Origin: Paenibacillus sp. JDR-2
GTDB taxonomy: Bacteria > Bacillota > Bacilli > Paenibacillales > Paenibacillaceae
Assembly (NCBI RefSeq): GCF_000023585.1
Contig: NC_012914.1
Span: 5,525,501-5,589,500, forward strand
Direction: 5' to 3'
DNA: 64,000 bases
Shown: one piece after another, positions 42,716-50,920 of the stretch
How positions within the stretch are numbered: position 1 is the first letter of the stretch
Layout: each line of letters opens with the position of its first letter
Notes under the pieces: model-generated
What the model saw: the letters and a program-made list of their open reading frames with translations, nothing else
Databases searched by the model: none
Told to the model about the DNA's origin: nothing
Program-made: the position numbers and the translations under genes

Positions 42716-44047
42716 ATGAAAAAAGCAGTAGTCATTTCCGTGCTCGCAACAGCAATTGGAGCAGCAGCTGTTACACCAGTAATGGCGCAATCGGCCGTAC
42801 AAACGGCACAAGCGGTTCAAGTCGGTTCCATTACCGTATCCATCAACGGCAACTCTGTCGCAATCCGCACGATTGACGCACAAGGCGTAACACTCGCTTC
42901 TGTTCGCGACCTGGCGAAAGCTCTTGAAGCTTCCCTAAATGTTTCAGGCAGCACAATTACCGTTCAATTGAACCACAATGTTGTTAAGCTGAGCGATGCC
43001 GTGACTGTAAACGGTACAGCATTCGTTGAACCGGTAAGCTTCCTTGGCAAGCTGGGCGTAGGCTACTCCAACGGCAACATCACTTCGGTCAAATTCCTTG
43101 AGAATGTCGATCAAGTGACATGGGTAAATGCTTCGAAGCTGATCGCATCGATTTCTGGCGAGAGCGGCCGCGAAGATTATCTGGTTGACGCTGCGACAGG
43201 CAAAAATGAACTGCTGCTTACTTCGTCCGATACATCCGAACTGATCGTGTCCCCGGATGGTTCGAAAGCCGCTTATTCCGAAGAAGACGGCACGGTTAAC
43301 GTTATCGATCTGAGCACAAAACAATCCACAAAAGTAAGCACGGATACATCGATTAAAAACGAGATGGTATTCTCGGCTGACGGAAGCTCGATCTTCTTCT
43401 TCCAAGGCGACAAAAACTCCGTTATCTGCAAGCTTAGCCTGGCTGACGGCAGCGTAACGAAAGTGCTGGAAGACAAAGTCGACTACAAAGCAAACCTTTC
43501 AGTATCTGCTGACGGTTCGAAAGTGGCTTACTTCCAAATCAAACAGCCTGTTGTAAAAAATGACGCTACGGACGTAAGCAAGGACGATGTCACTATCGAC
43601 CCAACAGGTACGGAAACGCAAGCATTCTTCTACGACTCGGCTAAAGGCGACAACAAGCCTGTTCAACTGACGAAAGACGCAAGCGACAAAGCGTTCCTGG
43701 AATTGTCCGCTGACGGTTCGAAAGTTTACTACGTAAGCATCAACGACGATAACACGGGCAACGTTTCTTCGGTAAACACCGCTTCTCTTGAAGCAGCAAA
43801 CGTCTACAACGCTGAAGACGTGTACCAAATGAACCAAGCTGACGGCAAACTGATCGTGTTGACTGCAAAAGGCGATGCAAACAGCATCAGCGCTATCGAC
43901 CCTGCAACAGGTACGGCAAGCAAGCTGTACAGCGTATCGGATGCTGTATCCGAGCTGATCGTATCGGGCAAAGGCGATATCGCCGCAATCAGCAACGACC
44001 AGCTGGCTGTTCCGGTTAACGGCAAATTCACAACGATTACTCGCTAA
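42716..44047 (+). CDS. Secreted protein: copper amine oxidase-like N-terminal domain plus beta-propeller-like repeats
   Basis: A 443-residue exported protein. The signal peptide (about 1-24, cleavage after VMA) precedes a copper amine oxidase N-terminal-like domain (about 37-130: VSINGNSVAIRT, VTLASVRDLAKAL, VTVNGTAFVEP) of the kind common in Paenibacillus cell-envelope proteins. From about 150 on, repeats of the SxDGSK(A/V)xY type at roughly 45-residue intervals suggest a TolB/WD40-like propeller. Function unknown. It is 39 bp before pstS, so it is probably co-transcribed with the phosphate genes. ATG at 42716 follows AAAGGTGACG. Confidence 0.8.
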   Translation: MKKAVVISVLATAIGAAAVTPVMAQSAVQTAQAVQVGSITVSINGNSVAIRTIDAQGVTLASVRDLAKALEASLNVSGSTITVQLNHNVVKLSDAVTVNGTAFVEPVSFLGKLGVGYSNGNITSVKFLENVDQVTWVNASKLIASISGESGREDYLVDAATGKNELLLTSSDTSELIVSPDGSKAAYSEEDGTVNVIDLSTKQSTKVSTDTSIKNEMVFSADGSSIFFFQGDKNSVICKLSLADGSVTKVLEDKVDYKANLSVSADGSKVAYFQIKQPVVKNDATDVSKDDVTIDPTGTETQAFFYDSAKGDNKPVQLTKDASDKAFLELSADGSKVYYVSINDDNTGNVSSVNTASLEAANVYNAEDVYQMNQADGKLIVLTAKGDANSISAIDPATGTASKLYSVSDAVSELIVSGKGDIAAISNDQLAVPVNGKFTTITR

Positions 44048-44086
44048 TCGACAAATAACTTAACATCTTTTAGGAGGATAAATGAA

Positions 44087-44953
44087 ATGAAACTGAAATG
44101 GCTTAAAGTGGCTACGGTAGCCGCTCTTATCGCAACAATCGGCTTTGGCTCCGTTCAAGCCCCTACAAAAACAGAAGCAGCAAGCAAGCTGTCCGGCAAA
44201 ATCGTAATCAACGGCTCGTCCGCCCTTCTTCCGCTTACTCTTCAAGCGGCTAACGAATTTAAAAAGCTGAATCCGAAAGTTAAAATCTCCGCTTCGGCTG
44301 CCGGCTCCATCACTGGCCCTCAATCCGTACGCAAAGGTATCGCTGATATCGGTGCGGTTGACTGGGACGCTACGCAAGCTGTTCCCGGCTTCGAAGCCTT
44401 CACAGGCCAAGTAGCTAACAAAGTAGCGGTTACTCCGTTCGCTGCAGTAGTTAACAAAAGCGTTACGGCAACAAACCTGACTACAAAACAACTGCAAGAC
44501 ATTTTCTCCGGCAAAGTAACGAACTGGAAAGAAGTTGGCGGCAAAGATGCCGATATCATCGTCGTTAACCGTGCATTTGGTTCCGGTACCCGCGTTAACT
44601 TCCAACAAAAAGCGTTGAACGGTACGGACTTCATGACAAAAGGCTCTAACTACAAAGAAGTTAAAACAAGCGGCGACATGAAAACAGCCGTTGAGTCGAC
44701 TCCAGGCGCTATCGGTTACCTCGACTTCGCTTACATCACTACAAAAATGACTGGCGTAAGCATCAACGGCGTTGCTCCAACTGTAGACAACGTAATCAAC
44801 GGTAAATACAAAGTTTGGGGCTACGGCTATTACATGACTAAAGGCCAACCTACAGGCGTTGTTAAAGAATTCATCAAATACGTGCAAAGCGCTAAATTCC
44901 AAAACGGTTCGCTGAAAAAGCTGAAGTTCATCCCGCTTTCCGCAATGAAATAA
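44087..44953 (+). CDS. pstS: Phosphate-binding protein PstS
   Basis: The extracellular phosphate receptor, 288 residues. VINGSSALLPLTLQAANEF, ASAAGSITGPQSVRKGIADIG and RAFGSGTRVNFQQKAL are the loops that bind phosphate. The signal peptide ends near KTEA-AS (about 32), and no lipobox cysteine is present in the first 40 residues, unlike typical Gram-positive PstS lipoproteins, so retention at the surface must differ. ATG at 44087 follows AGGAGGA. It is followed by a stem-loop and pstC. Confidence 0.9.
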   Translation: MKLKWLKVATVAALIATIGFGSVQAPTKTEAASKLSGKIVINGSSALLPLTLQAANEFKKLNPKVKISASAAGSITGPQSVRKGIADIGAVDWDATQAVPGFEAFTGQVANKVAVTPFAAVVNKSVTATNLTTKQLQDIFSGKVTNWKEVGGKDADIIVVNRAFGSGTRVNFQQKALNGTDFMTKGSNYKEVKTSGDMKTAVESTPGAIGYLDFAYITTKMTGVSINGVAPTVDNVINGKYKVWGYGYYMTKGQPTGVVKEFIKYVQSAKFQNGSLKKLKFIPLSAMK

Positions 44954-44969
44954 TCCAAGTTAATCGAAT

Positions 44970-45022
44970 ACAGGTAACGGCGGCCGTCTTTCGCGAAGCG
45001 ACAGGCGGCTGCTTGCTACCGA
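44970..45022 (+). terminator. Stem-loop between pstS and pstC
   Basis: An interrupted GC-rich stem (GGTA...GCGGCCGTCT with AGGCGGCTGC...TACC) without a T-run. It probably gives partial termination or protects the pstS message, as is usual after receptor genes. Confidence 0.55.
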
Positions 45023-45040
45023 AGGAGCCGATCAATAAAT

Positions 45041-45991
45041 ATGTTAGATACCTCATCCACTGCGGGCCAGATCGATCTGGGCGGCAGTCTTTTGACGGGA
45101 AGCGGAAAGCCGTTTGACCGCAGGAAGCGCCTGTTTGTGATGAACCGCCTGTTCCGTTACGTTTGCATTGCCTGCGCCGGTTTTGTGTGTCTGATTCTTT
45201 TCCTTATCCTTGCGCTTATGTTCCGCACCGGCGTTTTGACCTTTGGCGATGTGTCCTTCTCCGAATTTTTCCTGTCCACGGAATGGAGCCCGGAGACCGA
45301 GCAATACGGCGGACTGTTATTCATCTTCGGCACGTTTGCCCTTACTTTGCTAACTTTGATTATTTCAGTTCCGCTCTCGCTCCTGATCGCGGTCTTTCTG
45401 TCGACCTTTGTTCCGGCATGGCTGAAAAATATGCTTCGTCCGGTCATGGACCTGCTCGTCGGCATTCCGTCCGTTGTATACGGCTATCTGGGCCTCACGG
45501 TTCTTATCCCGCTGATACGGAACGTTACCGGAACGGGCATGGGTGACGGCCTGCTTGCAGCCTCTCTCGTATTGACCATCATGGTCCTGCCGACTATCAG
45601 CCGGATCAGCGATGACTCGATCACAGCCGTACCGAAGAAATTCAGCGATGCATCTTATGCCCTTGGCGCTACCCGTTTCCAAACCGTCGTAAAGGTGCTT
45701 ATTCCTTCCGCGCGCAGCGGTATTATGTATGCCGTTATTCTCGGTATGGCCCGCGCGATCGGCGAAACCATGGCGGTTGTTATGGTTATCGGCAATACCC
45801 CGCAAATCGCGGACAGCCTGCTTAAGCCTACCTCGGTATTAACGAGTAACATCGTTATGCAGATTGCCAACGTTCCGTTCGATTCCACTTGGAACTATGC
45901 GCTGTATCTGATGGGCTTCCTGCTGCTTGCCATCTCGCTTCTGATGATCGTAGGCGTACGCTGGCTGCAACGGAGAGGAGTACAACAATAA
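45041..45991 (+). CDS. pstC: Phosphate ABC transporter permease PstC
   Basis: A 316-residue membrane protein with six helices, one of two subunits of the phosphate channel. LLVGIPSVVYGYLGL (about 137-151) and the EAA loop SDASYALGATRFQTVVKVLIPSA followed by ARAIGETMAVVMVIGN are typical of PstC. ATG at 45041 follows AAGGAG. Its stop overlaps the pstA start (TAATG). Confidence 0.94.
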   Translation: MLDTSSTAGQIDLGGSLLTGSGKPFDRRKRLFVMNRLFRYVCIACAGFVCLILFLILALMFRTGVLTFGDVSFSEFFLSTEWSPETEQYGGLLFIFGTFALTLLTLIISVPLSLLIAVFLSTFVPAWLKNMLRPVMDLLVGIPSVVYGYLGLTVLIPLIRNVTGTGMGDGLLAASLVLTIMVLPTISRISDDSITAVPKKFSDASYALGATRFQTVVKVLIPSARSGIMYAVILGMARAIGETMAVVMVIGNTPQIADSLLKPTSVLTSNIVMQIANVPFDSTWNYALYLMGFLLLAISLLMIVGVRWLQRRGVQQ

Positions 45992-46899
45992 TGAGCAATG
46001 TAAACACCACAGTAAATACAACCAATCCTTTCCGCGGCAAAAGAGGAATCAATAGCTTTAATAACCGTCTGTTTACGATTCTGGTCTGGACCGTTGGTAT
46101 CGCTATCGTTCTCTTTATACTCGGGCTCCTGTTCCTCATTCTGAAGGACGGTCTGCCTAAGCTATCCTGGAACTTCCTGTTTGGCTTGCCAAGCGAAATC
46201 GATGAAGGCGGCGGTATTGGGCCAGCCCTGCTGAACTCCTTCTATATCCTGTTCCTGTCGCTTGCGATTGCTATTCCGCTCGGGATGGCTGCAGGCATCT
46301 ATCTTGCCGAATTTGCGCCTGACAACAAGCTAATCTCGTTTGTACGGATATGCGTAGAGGGACTCGCTTCCGTACCTTCGATTATCTTTGGTTTGTTTGG
46401 TATCGCGCTGTTCGTTGAGATGTTCCAGCTTGGCCTTACGATTCTCGGCGGCGCTGTCAGCCTGGCATTCTTGAATCTGCCGGTACTGACCCGCGTAACG
46501 GAAGAATCGATCCGTGCCGTGCCGAAGGAATTGAAAAACGCTTCCTTCGCTTTGGGGGCTACACATTTACAGACGATCGTTCGCGTCTTGATCCCTGCAG
46601 CCATGAACGGAATTATTACGGGGATCTGTCTTGTCGCGGGTCGCGCCTTTGGCGAAAGCGCCGTTATTATTCTGACTGCCGGCGTTACGACCTCCGGCGA
46701 AATGTGGGATTTCAGCCTCTTCTCGCCGGGCGAGACGCTTGCCGTTCACCTGTGGTATGTACAGTCCGAGGCTATCGTTCCGGACGCCCAGGATATCGCC
46801 CAGAAGTCGGCGGCGGTACTCGTGTTCTTCGTTCTGCTTATCAACCTGGTGTTCCGTATTCCTCTTTGGCTGAACTCTCGTAAGATGCAGAGGTCATAG
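45991..46899 (+). CDS. pstA: Phosphate ABC transporter permease PstA
   Basis: A 302-residue membrane protein, partner of PstC. It has IYLAEFAPDN, GLASVPSIIFGLFGIALF, and the EAA loop KNASFALGATHLQTIVRVLIPAA with AGRAFGESAVIILTAG. ATG at 45991 is fused to the pstC stop and preceded by GGAGAGGAG. No pstB or phoU follows; the next plus-strand gene is mqnE, so the ATPase must be encoded elsewhere. Confidence 0.94.
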   Translation: MSNVNTTVNTTNPFRGKRGINSFNNRLFTILVWTVGIAIVLFILGLLFLILKDGLPKLSWNFLFGLPSEIDEGGGIGPALLNSFYILFLSLAIAIPLGMAAGIYLAEFAPDNKLISFVRICVEGLASVPSIIFGLFGIALFVEMFQLGLTILGGAVSLAFLNLPVLTRVTEESIRAVPKELKNASFALGATHLQTIVRVLIPAAMNGIITGICLVAGRAFGESAVIILTAGVTTSGEMWDFSLFSPGETLAVHLWYVQSEAIVPDAQDIAQKSAAVLVFFVLLINLVFRIPLWLNSRKMQRS

Positions 46900-46925
46900 G
46901 AGATCGGGGATGGCCACAGCGAAAG

Positions 46926-47036
46926 TGAACGCTCTTTCGACCGCTGTTGCTCGGGGATTGCTCGACTAAACTTGTAGTGGTTGCAATCCCCGAGCAAAGG
47001 CGGGCGCTACGCTTCTCAAGAGCATTCACTTCCTCC
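46926..47036. repeat. Palindromic element after pstA
   Basis: GCTCGGGGATTGC and GCAATCCCCGAGC form a perfect 13-bp stem (about 46949-47001). Outside it, AGTGAACGCTCTT and AAGAGCATTCACT pair with one mismatch. The two helices would form one extended hairpin. Confidence 0.75.
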
Positions 47037-47064
47037 GTTCCTTGCCGACTTCTTTTTTTAAAAC

Positions 47065-47098
47065 AAAAAACGGCGTCCGCTAAAATGGGACGCCGTTT
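47065..47098 (+). terminator. Terminator of the pst genes
   Basis: AAAACGGCGTCC pairs perfectly with GGGACGCCGTTTT around GCTAAAAT. Confidence 0.75.
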
Positions 47099-47108
47099 TG
47101 GTTTTGGC

Positions 47109-47298
47109 TAGACAGGTTGTGTTGGGCAACCTGTCTAATTTGGTCAAAAAAGGCTGGCTGAGCCTGGCCTTTTGCGAATGCTTTTGTTTGGCTTCGCCAA
47201 ACAGGCGGAGCGAAAGAATGTTCTGGAGAAACGGAGTGCTCGCTTTTGTTCCCGGAATCGTACCTTGTACGATAAATTCAGAGATTCCGGGAACAATG
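47109..47298. repeat. Cluster of three perfect inverted repeats
   Basis: AGACAGGTTG/CAACCTGTCT (about 47110-47137), TGTTTGG/CCAAACA (about 47187-47203) and the 14-bp TTGTTCCCGGAATC/GATTCCGGGAACAA (about 47246-47297) stand within 190 bp. Short frames here (to 47445 on plus, 47058-47342 on minus) have no ribosome-binding site and follow the repeats, so I treat the block as non-coding. With the element at 46926-47036 it fills the 478-bp gap between pstA and the yutM-like gene. Confidence 0.65.
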
Positions 47299-47343
47299 GC
47301 GATTGGTACTTTTGCGCAGCCTGCGTACTGGCGAATCCCCAAT

Positions 47344-47373
47344 AAAAAAGCTGAGCACAGGCGTGCTCAGCCC
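47344..47373 (-). terminator. Terminator of the yutM-like gene
   Basis: GCTGAGCAC and GTGCTCAGC around AGGC, followed leftward by T6. Confidence 0.85.
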
Positions 47374-47377
47374 AATA

Positions 47378-47734
47378 TCAGCAGTCGCTATCCGGCTTGC
47401 CAGCCGCCGCAGCGGTACGGAAGCTGGAGCCGCAGCCGCATGTAGCGGTTGCGTTCGGATTTTCGATCGTAAAGCCGCCGCCCATTGCCGACTCTTTCCA
47501 ATCGATGATAAGACCAAATAAATACTTCAAGCTCTCGTCGTCTACGACTACTTTCAAGTCGGCAACTTCCAACGACTTGTCGTTCTCGTTCTCTTCGTCG
47601 TCGAAGCCCATGCCATAGGAGAAGCCAGTGCAGCCTCCTTCCTTAACGCCAATGCGCAGGAACAACCCGGGAGTTCCTTCCTCCTCGAGCATTTCTTTTA
47701 TTTTCTCAGACGCCGATTCACTAATAGTGATCAT
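47378..47734 (-). CDS. yutM: A-type iron-sulfur carrier (HesB/IscA/ErpA family)
   Basis: A 118-residue Fe-S carrier that hands clusters to apo-proteins. The three cysteine ligands are Cys35 (GGCTGFSY), Cys99 and Cys101 (TCGCGSSF). Compared with the usual 105-110 residues it has a short extra Ala/Gly tail ending in Cys118. It groups here with yutJ, yuzB and yutI homologues, as YutM does in B. subtilis. ATG at 47734 follows GAGGAGGG. Strand is opposite to mqnE. Confidence 0.9.
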   Translation of the reverse strand: MITISESASEKIKEMLEEEGTPGLFLRIGVKEGGCTGFSYGMGFDDEENENDKSLEVADLKVVVDDESLKYLFGLIIDWKESAMGGGFTIENPNATATCGCGSSFRTAAAAGKPDSDC

Positions 47735-47857
47735 GCTTCTTCCCTCCTCTATATAAATAAGAATAAATGTATCGTTGTAGTTACAGTATACTCCTCTTCC
47801 TCCGCTTCCTCAAGAGATGAGAGCCTTCCTGTTGGAACGAGTTGAAGACTTTAGGTG

Positions 47858-47886
47858 TTGCCGCCTTTTGCGTACGGGTTTATAAT
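47858..47886 (+). promoter_or_regulatory. Possible mqnE promoter
   Basis: TTGCCG (47858-47863), 17 bp and TATAAT (47881-47886), giving a leader of about 140 nt. The leader has only a short GGCA/TGCC hairpin; nothing else stands out in 47735-48031. Confidence 0.45.
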
Positions 47887-48031
47887 AATGGAAGCTTTCT
47901 TAATCGGATGAGCAAGTTATTTTTTTCACAAAGGCATAGCCTGAATTTATTCCACTCTTCCTAGAACGGTAAATGGCAGCATGCCGCAGCACTACACATA
48001 ACTAACTTTTGAGAAAAAGGAGGTTGCCAAG

Positions 48032-49135
48032 ATGAACATCACCATTCCATCTGATAATAAGCAAATGCAGTCGATTATCGACAAAGTCCGTAACGGGGAA
48101 CGCCTTACGCTTGAAGACGGTGTATTCCTGTATCAATCGGATGATCTGCTTACGATTGGGCAACTAGCTAATGAAGTTAACCTTCGCAAGAACGGTAAAA
48201 AGGTTTATTTTATCGAAAACATGAGCTTATACTTTACGAACGTCTGTGAAGCACATTGCGCATTCTGTAACTTCCGCAAAGACGAAGGCGCACCAGGCGC
48301 CTATACCTTATCCGGTCAAGAAATGATTGAGTACGTTGAACAGCATTTCCACCCTGGTGTACGAGAATTCCATATTGTAGGCGGTCATAACCCGCATGTT
48401 CCGTTCCAATATTACGTCGATTCCCTGAAGGCATTAAACGAGCGCTTCCCAGAAGTAACGCTTAAAGCCTACACAGCTGCGGAAATCGACTTTTTCTCGC
48501 GTATTAGCGGCTTAAGCTACAAGGAAGTATTGGAAGAGCTTATGAAAGTCGGCCTCAAATCGCTTACCGGCGGAGGCGCAGAAATATTATCCGATCATTA
48601 CCGCAAAAAAATGCGCGTCGATAAAGCCGACGTCAGCCAATATTTAGATGTGCACCGCACCGCTCATAATCTTGGCCTGCGCACGCATACGACCATGCTG
48701 TACGGCTCGATTGAATCGCATGAGGACCGTATTCGCCACATGATACAGATCCGTGAGCTGCAAGATGAAACAAACGGATTCCAGGTATTTATTCCGCTCT
48801 CTATGCAGCCGATTAACCCGAAAGCCGGCATCCGTCGCCGCAACTCGGCATTCGAGGATCTGAAGACGATCGCGATCAGCCGTCTGATGCTGGACAACGT
48901 TCAGCATATTAAAGCTTACTTCATTAACATTGGTACACAACTGACTCAAGTTGCTCTGACGATGGGCGCATCAGACGCTCACGGCACCATTGTAAAAGAA
49001 AAAATCAGCCATGCGGCGGGCGCTCTTACGCCGGAAGGCATCACGCGTGAGGATCTCTTATGGCTCATTAAAGGAGCCGGACGTATCCCAGTGGAGAGAG
49101 ATACGTTCTATAACGAAATTAAAGTATATGAGTAA
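48032..49135 (+). CDS. mqnE: Aminofutalosine synthase MqnE
   Basis: A radical-SAM enzyme of the futalosine route to menaquinone, joining a chorismate-derived enolpyruvyl benzoate to SAM. The 367-residue protein has the CEAHCAFC cluster motif (Cys72, Cys76, Cys79), IVGGHNPHVPFQYYVDSL, LKAYTAAEIDFFSRISGLS and LTGGGAEIL, and the IRELQDETNGFQVFIPLSMQP segment, which fits MqnE better than MqnC. ATG at 48032 follows AAAGGAGG. It supplies the quinone for the sdh and ndh enzymes encoded in this window. Confidence 0.87.
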   Translation: MNITIPSDNKQMQSIIDKVRNGERLTLEDGVFLYQSDDLLTIGQLANEVNLRKNGKKVYFIENMSLYFTNVCEAHCAFCNFRKDEGAPGAYTLSGQEMIEYVEQHFHPGVREFHIVGGHNPHVPFQYYVDSLKALNERFPEVTLKAYTAAEIDFFSRISGLSYKEVLEELMKVGLKSLTGGGAEILSDHYRKKMRVDKADVSQYLDVHRTAHNLGLRTHTTMLYGSIESHEDRIRHMIQIRELQDETNGFQVFIPLSMQPINPKAGIRRRNSAFEDLKTIAISRLMLDNVQHIKAYFINIGTQLTQVALTMGASDAHGTIVKEKISHAAGALTPEGITREDLLWLIKGAGRIPVERDTFYNEIKVYE

Positions 49136-49206
49136 TCACGCGGCTAGTCGCACATATTAGGCACACAACAAGTCATTCATCATTTTGGAGTTGGGTAGGG
49201 AATCAT

Positions 49207-50274
49207 ATGAGAAAATTTGTTATATTAGGCGGCGGTTACGGCGGCCAGGCTATCGCAGCAGATGTGATCGAGAAACAGCTGCCAATCGACGTTGAAGTCA
49301 TCCTCGTAGACCGTATGCCATATCAAGGCCTTAAAACAGAGTATTACGCACTTGCAGCCGGAACGGTTTCGGATTTGGAGATTCGCGTGAAATTCCCGCA
49401 GGATCCTCGTCTGACAACCCGGTATGGAGAAGTTGTAGATATCGACATGGACAAAAAACTTGTTTACCTGGAAGGTCAAGATCCAATCGATTACGAGTGG
49501 CTCGTAATTGGACTCGGCTGTACGGATAATTACCACGGCATTGAAGGGGCGGAAGAGTTCTCAAACAGTATTCAAACCCTTTCGAATGCACGCAAAACTT
49601 ACCAGATGCTGAACGACGTGAAGCCTTACGGTCAAGTATCGATCATCGGCGGCGGTCTTAGCGGCGTAGAAGTGGCTGCAGAGCTGCGCGAAGCCCGTTC
49701 CGACCTGAACATACGCATTATTGACCGCGGACCAAGCGTAATGTCGGCCTTCCCTGGATCGCTGCAGAAGTTTGTGGCTTCCTGGTTCAAAGAGCATGAA
49801 GTTGAGATGCTCAGCCATATTTCGCTCTGCCGCCTTGAGCAAGGCGCTTTGCACGATGCGAATGCCAATCAAACGATCCTGACCGACGTAACGGTATGGA
49901 CAGCCGGCATTCAGCCGATTGAGATTGTACAGCGCATGAATCTGCCGAAGGACAAACAAGGACGGCTTATCATTAATGAGTACCATCAGCTGCCGGATTA
50001 TACCGATGTCTTTGTTTGCGGCGACTGCGCGTCACTGCCATTCTCCCCTAGCGGGCAAGCGGCCGGCGCGCAAGGCAAGCAAATCGCGGAAGCTATCCAT
50101 GCCATTTGGAACAACAAAACGCCTAAGCTTGGCAAAATCAAGCTGAAGGGCGTTATGGGCTCCCTTGGCAAGAAAAGCGGCTTCGGCCTCATGGGCAGCA
50201 CGCCGATGATGGGGAAAATTCCGCGTTTGATCAAGAGCGGAATTCTCTGGAAATCGAAACGCCACTTCGGTTAG
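49207..50274 (+). CDS. yutJ: NDH-2-like FAD/NAD(P) oxidoreductase (YutJ type)
   Basis: A 355-residue flavoprotein: FAD motif FVILGGGYGGQAIAADV (about 4-20), NAD(P) motif VSIIGGGLSGVEVAAEL (about 143-159), and VFVCGDCASL near 268 contacting FAD. It is shorter than NDH-2 and lacks an obvious membrane-binding helix, as B. subtilis YutJ. It stands beside yuzB and yutI homologues, as in Bacillus. The substrate is not established. ATG at 49207 follows TAGGGAATC. Confidence 0.85.
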   Translation: MRKFVILGGGYGGQAIAADVIEKQLPIDVEVILVDRMPYQGLKTEYYALAAGTVSDLEIRVKFPQDPRLTTRYGEVVDIDMDKKLVYLEGQDPIDYEWLVIGLGCTDNYHGIEGAEEFSNSIQTLSNARKTYQMLNDVKPYGQVSIIGGGLSGVEVAAELREARSDLNIRIIDRGPSVMSAFPGSLQKFVASWFKEHEVEMLSHISLCRLEQGALHDANANQTILTDVTVWTAGIQPIEIVQRMNLPKDKQGRLIINEYHQLPDYTDVFVCGDCASLPFSPSGQAAGAQGKQIAEAIHAIWNNKTPKLGKIKLKGVMGSLGKKSGFGLMGSTPMMGKIPRLIKSGILWKSKRHFG

Positions 50275-50303
50275 TCTTAAATATCGGATAATCGGAAATT
50301 ATA

Positions 50304-50537
50304 TTATGGCTTTAAGCTGATGGCTTCGCGAATACGGGTTTCTAGATCCTCTATGGATTCGGCAGCGGTTATTCTGCCGGCAACTAGCGCGAATGGCTTC
50401 AAATAACATTCCCCGCAGTTGCCGAGACAGCCGTATTCGATGACCTTCAGCCGAACATCTTGTTCGAGCTGCTTCATGATTTGCTCGGTTCCGTGATGCA
50501 TGTTGCCGTTGCAGAACTCGATAAGCGGTTTTGACAA
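50304..50537 (-). CDS. yuzB: YuzB family protein (DUF1450)
   Basis: A 77-residue protein of unknown function. The N-terminal KPLIEFCNGN and the CLGNCGECYLKPFALVAG segment with three cysteines match the YuzB pattern (PxIEFC, CLxxCGxC...FALV), suggesting a thioredoxin-like or Fe-S-related fold. TTG at 50537 lies 8 bp after AGGTGA and gives the family-like N-terminus; GTG at 50549 lies inside that sequence. It is divergent from the NifU-type gene. Confidence 0.82.
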   Translation of the reverse strand: MSKPLIEFCNGNMHHGTEQIMKQLEQDVRLKVIEYGCLGNCGECYLKPFALVAGRITAAESIEDLETRIREAISLKP

Positions 50538-50624
50538 TTTTTTGATCACCTGGCCTTAACGGTTGATATCCATTTTCATTCCTCGCACTTTGTACTATAA
50601 TAGGGGAGAAAGGAGATGATTGCA

Positions 50625-50867
50625 ATGAGTCAAGCACAAGATACAATGTACGACGAAGTATTGGACGTACTGGATAAATTGCGTCCGTTCCTGCAACGCG
50701 ACGGCGGTGACGTAGAACTGGTAGACGTAGAGGACGGTATCGTTAAACTTCGTCTGATGGGTGCATGCGGAAGCTGCCCAAGTTCGACAATTACACTGAA
50801 AGCCGGTATCGAGCGCGCGCTGCTCGAGGAAGTTGAAGGCGTACAGGAAGTTGTTCAGGTATTCTAA
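50625..50867 (+). CDS. yutI: NifU C-terminal domain iron-sulfur carrier (YutI type)
   Basis: An 80-residue protein consisting only of the NifU C-terminal domain, an Fe-S cluster carrier. [15 protein letters not shown] and [15 protein letters not shown], with Cys48 and Cys51, are the diagnostic motifs. ATG at 50625 has AAAGGAG 9 bp upstream; ATG at 50616 touches that sequence and is too close. It ends at a strong terminator. Confidence 0.93.
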   Translation: MSQAQDTMYDEVLDVLDKLRPFLQRDGGDVELVDVEDGIVKLRLMGACGSCPSSTITLKAGIERALLEEVEGVQEVVQVF

Positions 50868-50873
50868 AATGTA

Positions 50874-50913
50874 AAGAGTCTTGCCCGCTTCAAGCAGGCA
50901 AGACTCTTTTTTT
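50874..50913. terminator. Strong terminator
   Basis: AAGAGTCTTGCC..GC pairs with GC.GGCAAGACTCTT, followed by T9. It ends the NifU-type gene and probably also the convergent SDR operon. Confidence 0.85.
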
Positions 50914-50920
50914 TTGTTCC

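Noticed and set aside
47058-47445. Frames of about 95 and 115 codons on both strands between pstA and the yutM-like gene
   Set aside because: They run across inverted repeats and terminators, lack ribosome-binding sites and overlap each other; more likely repeat DNA.
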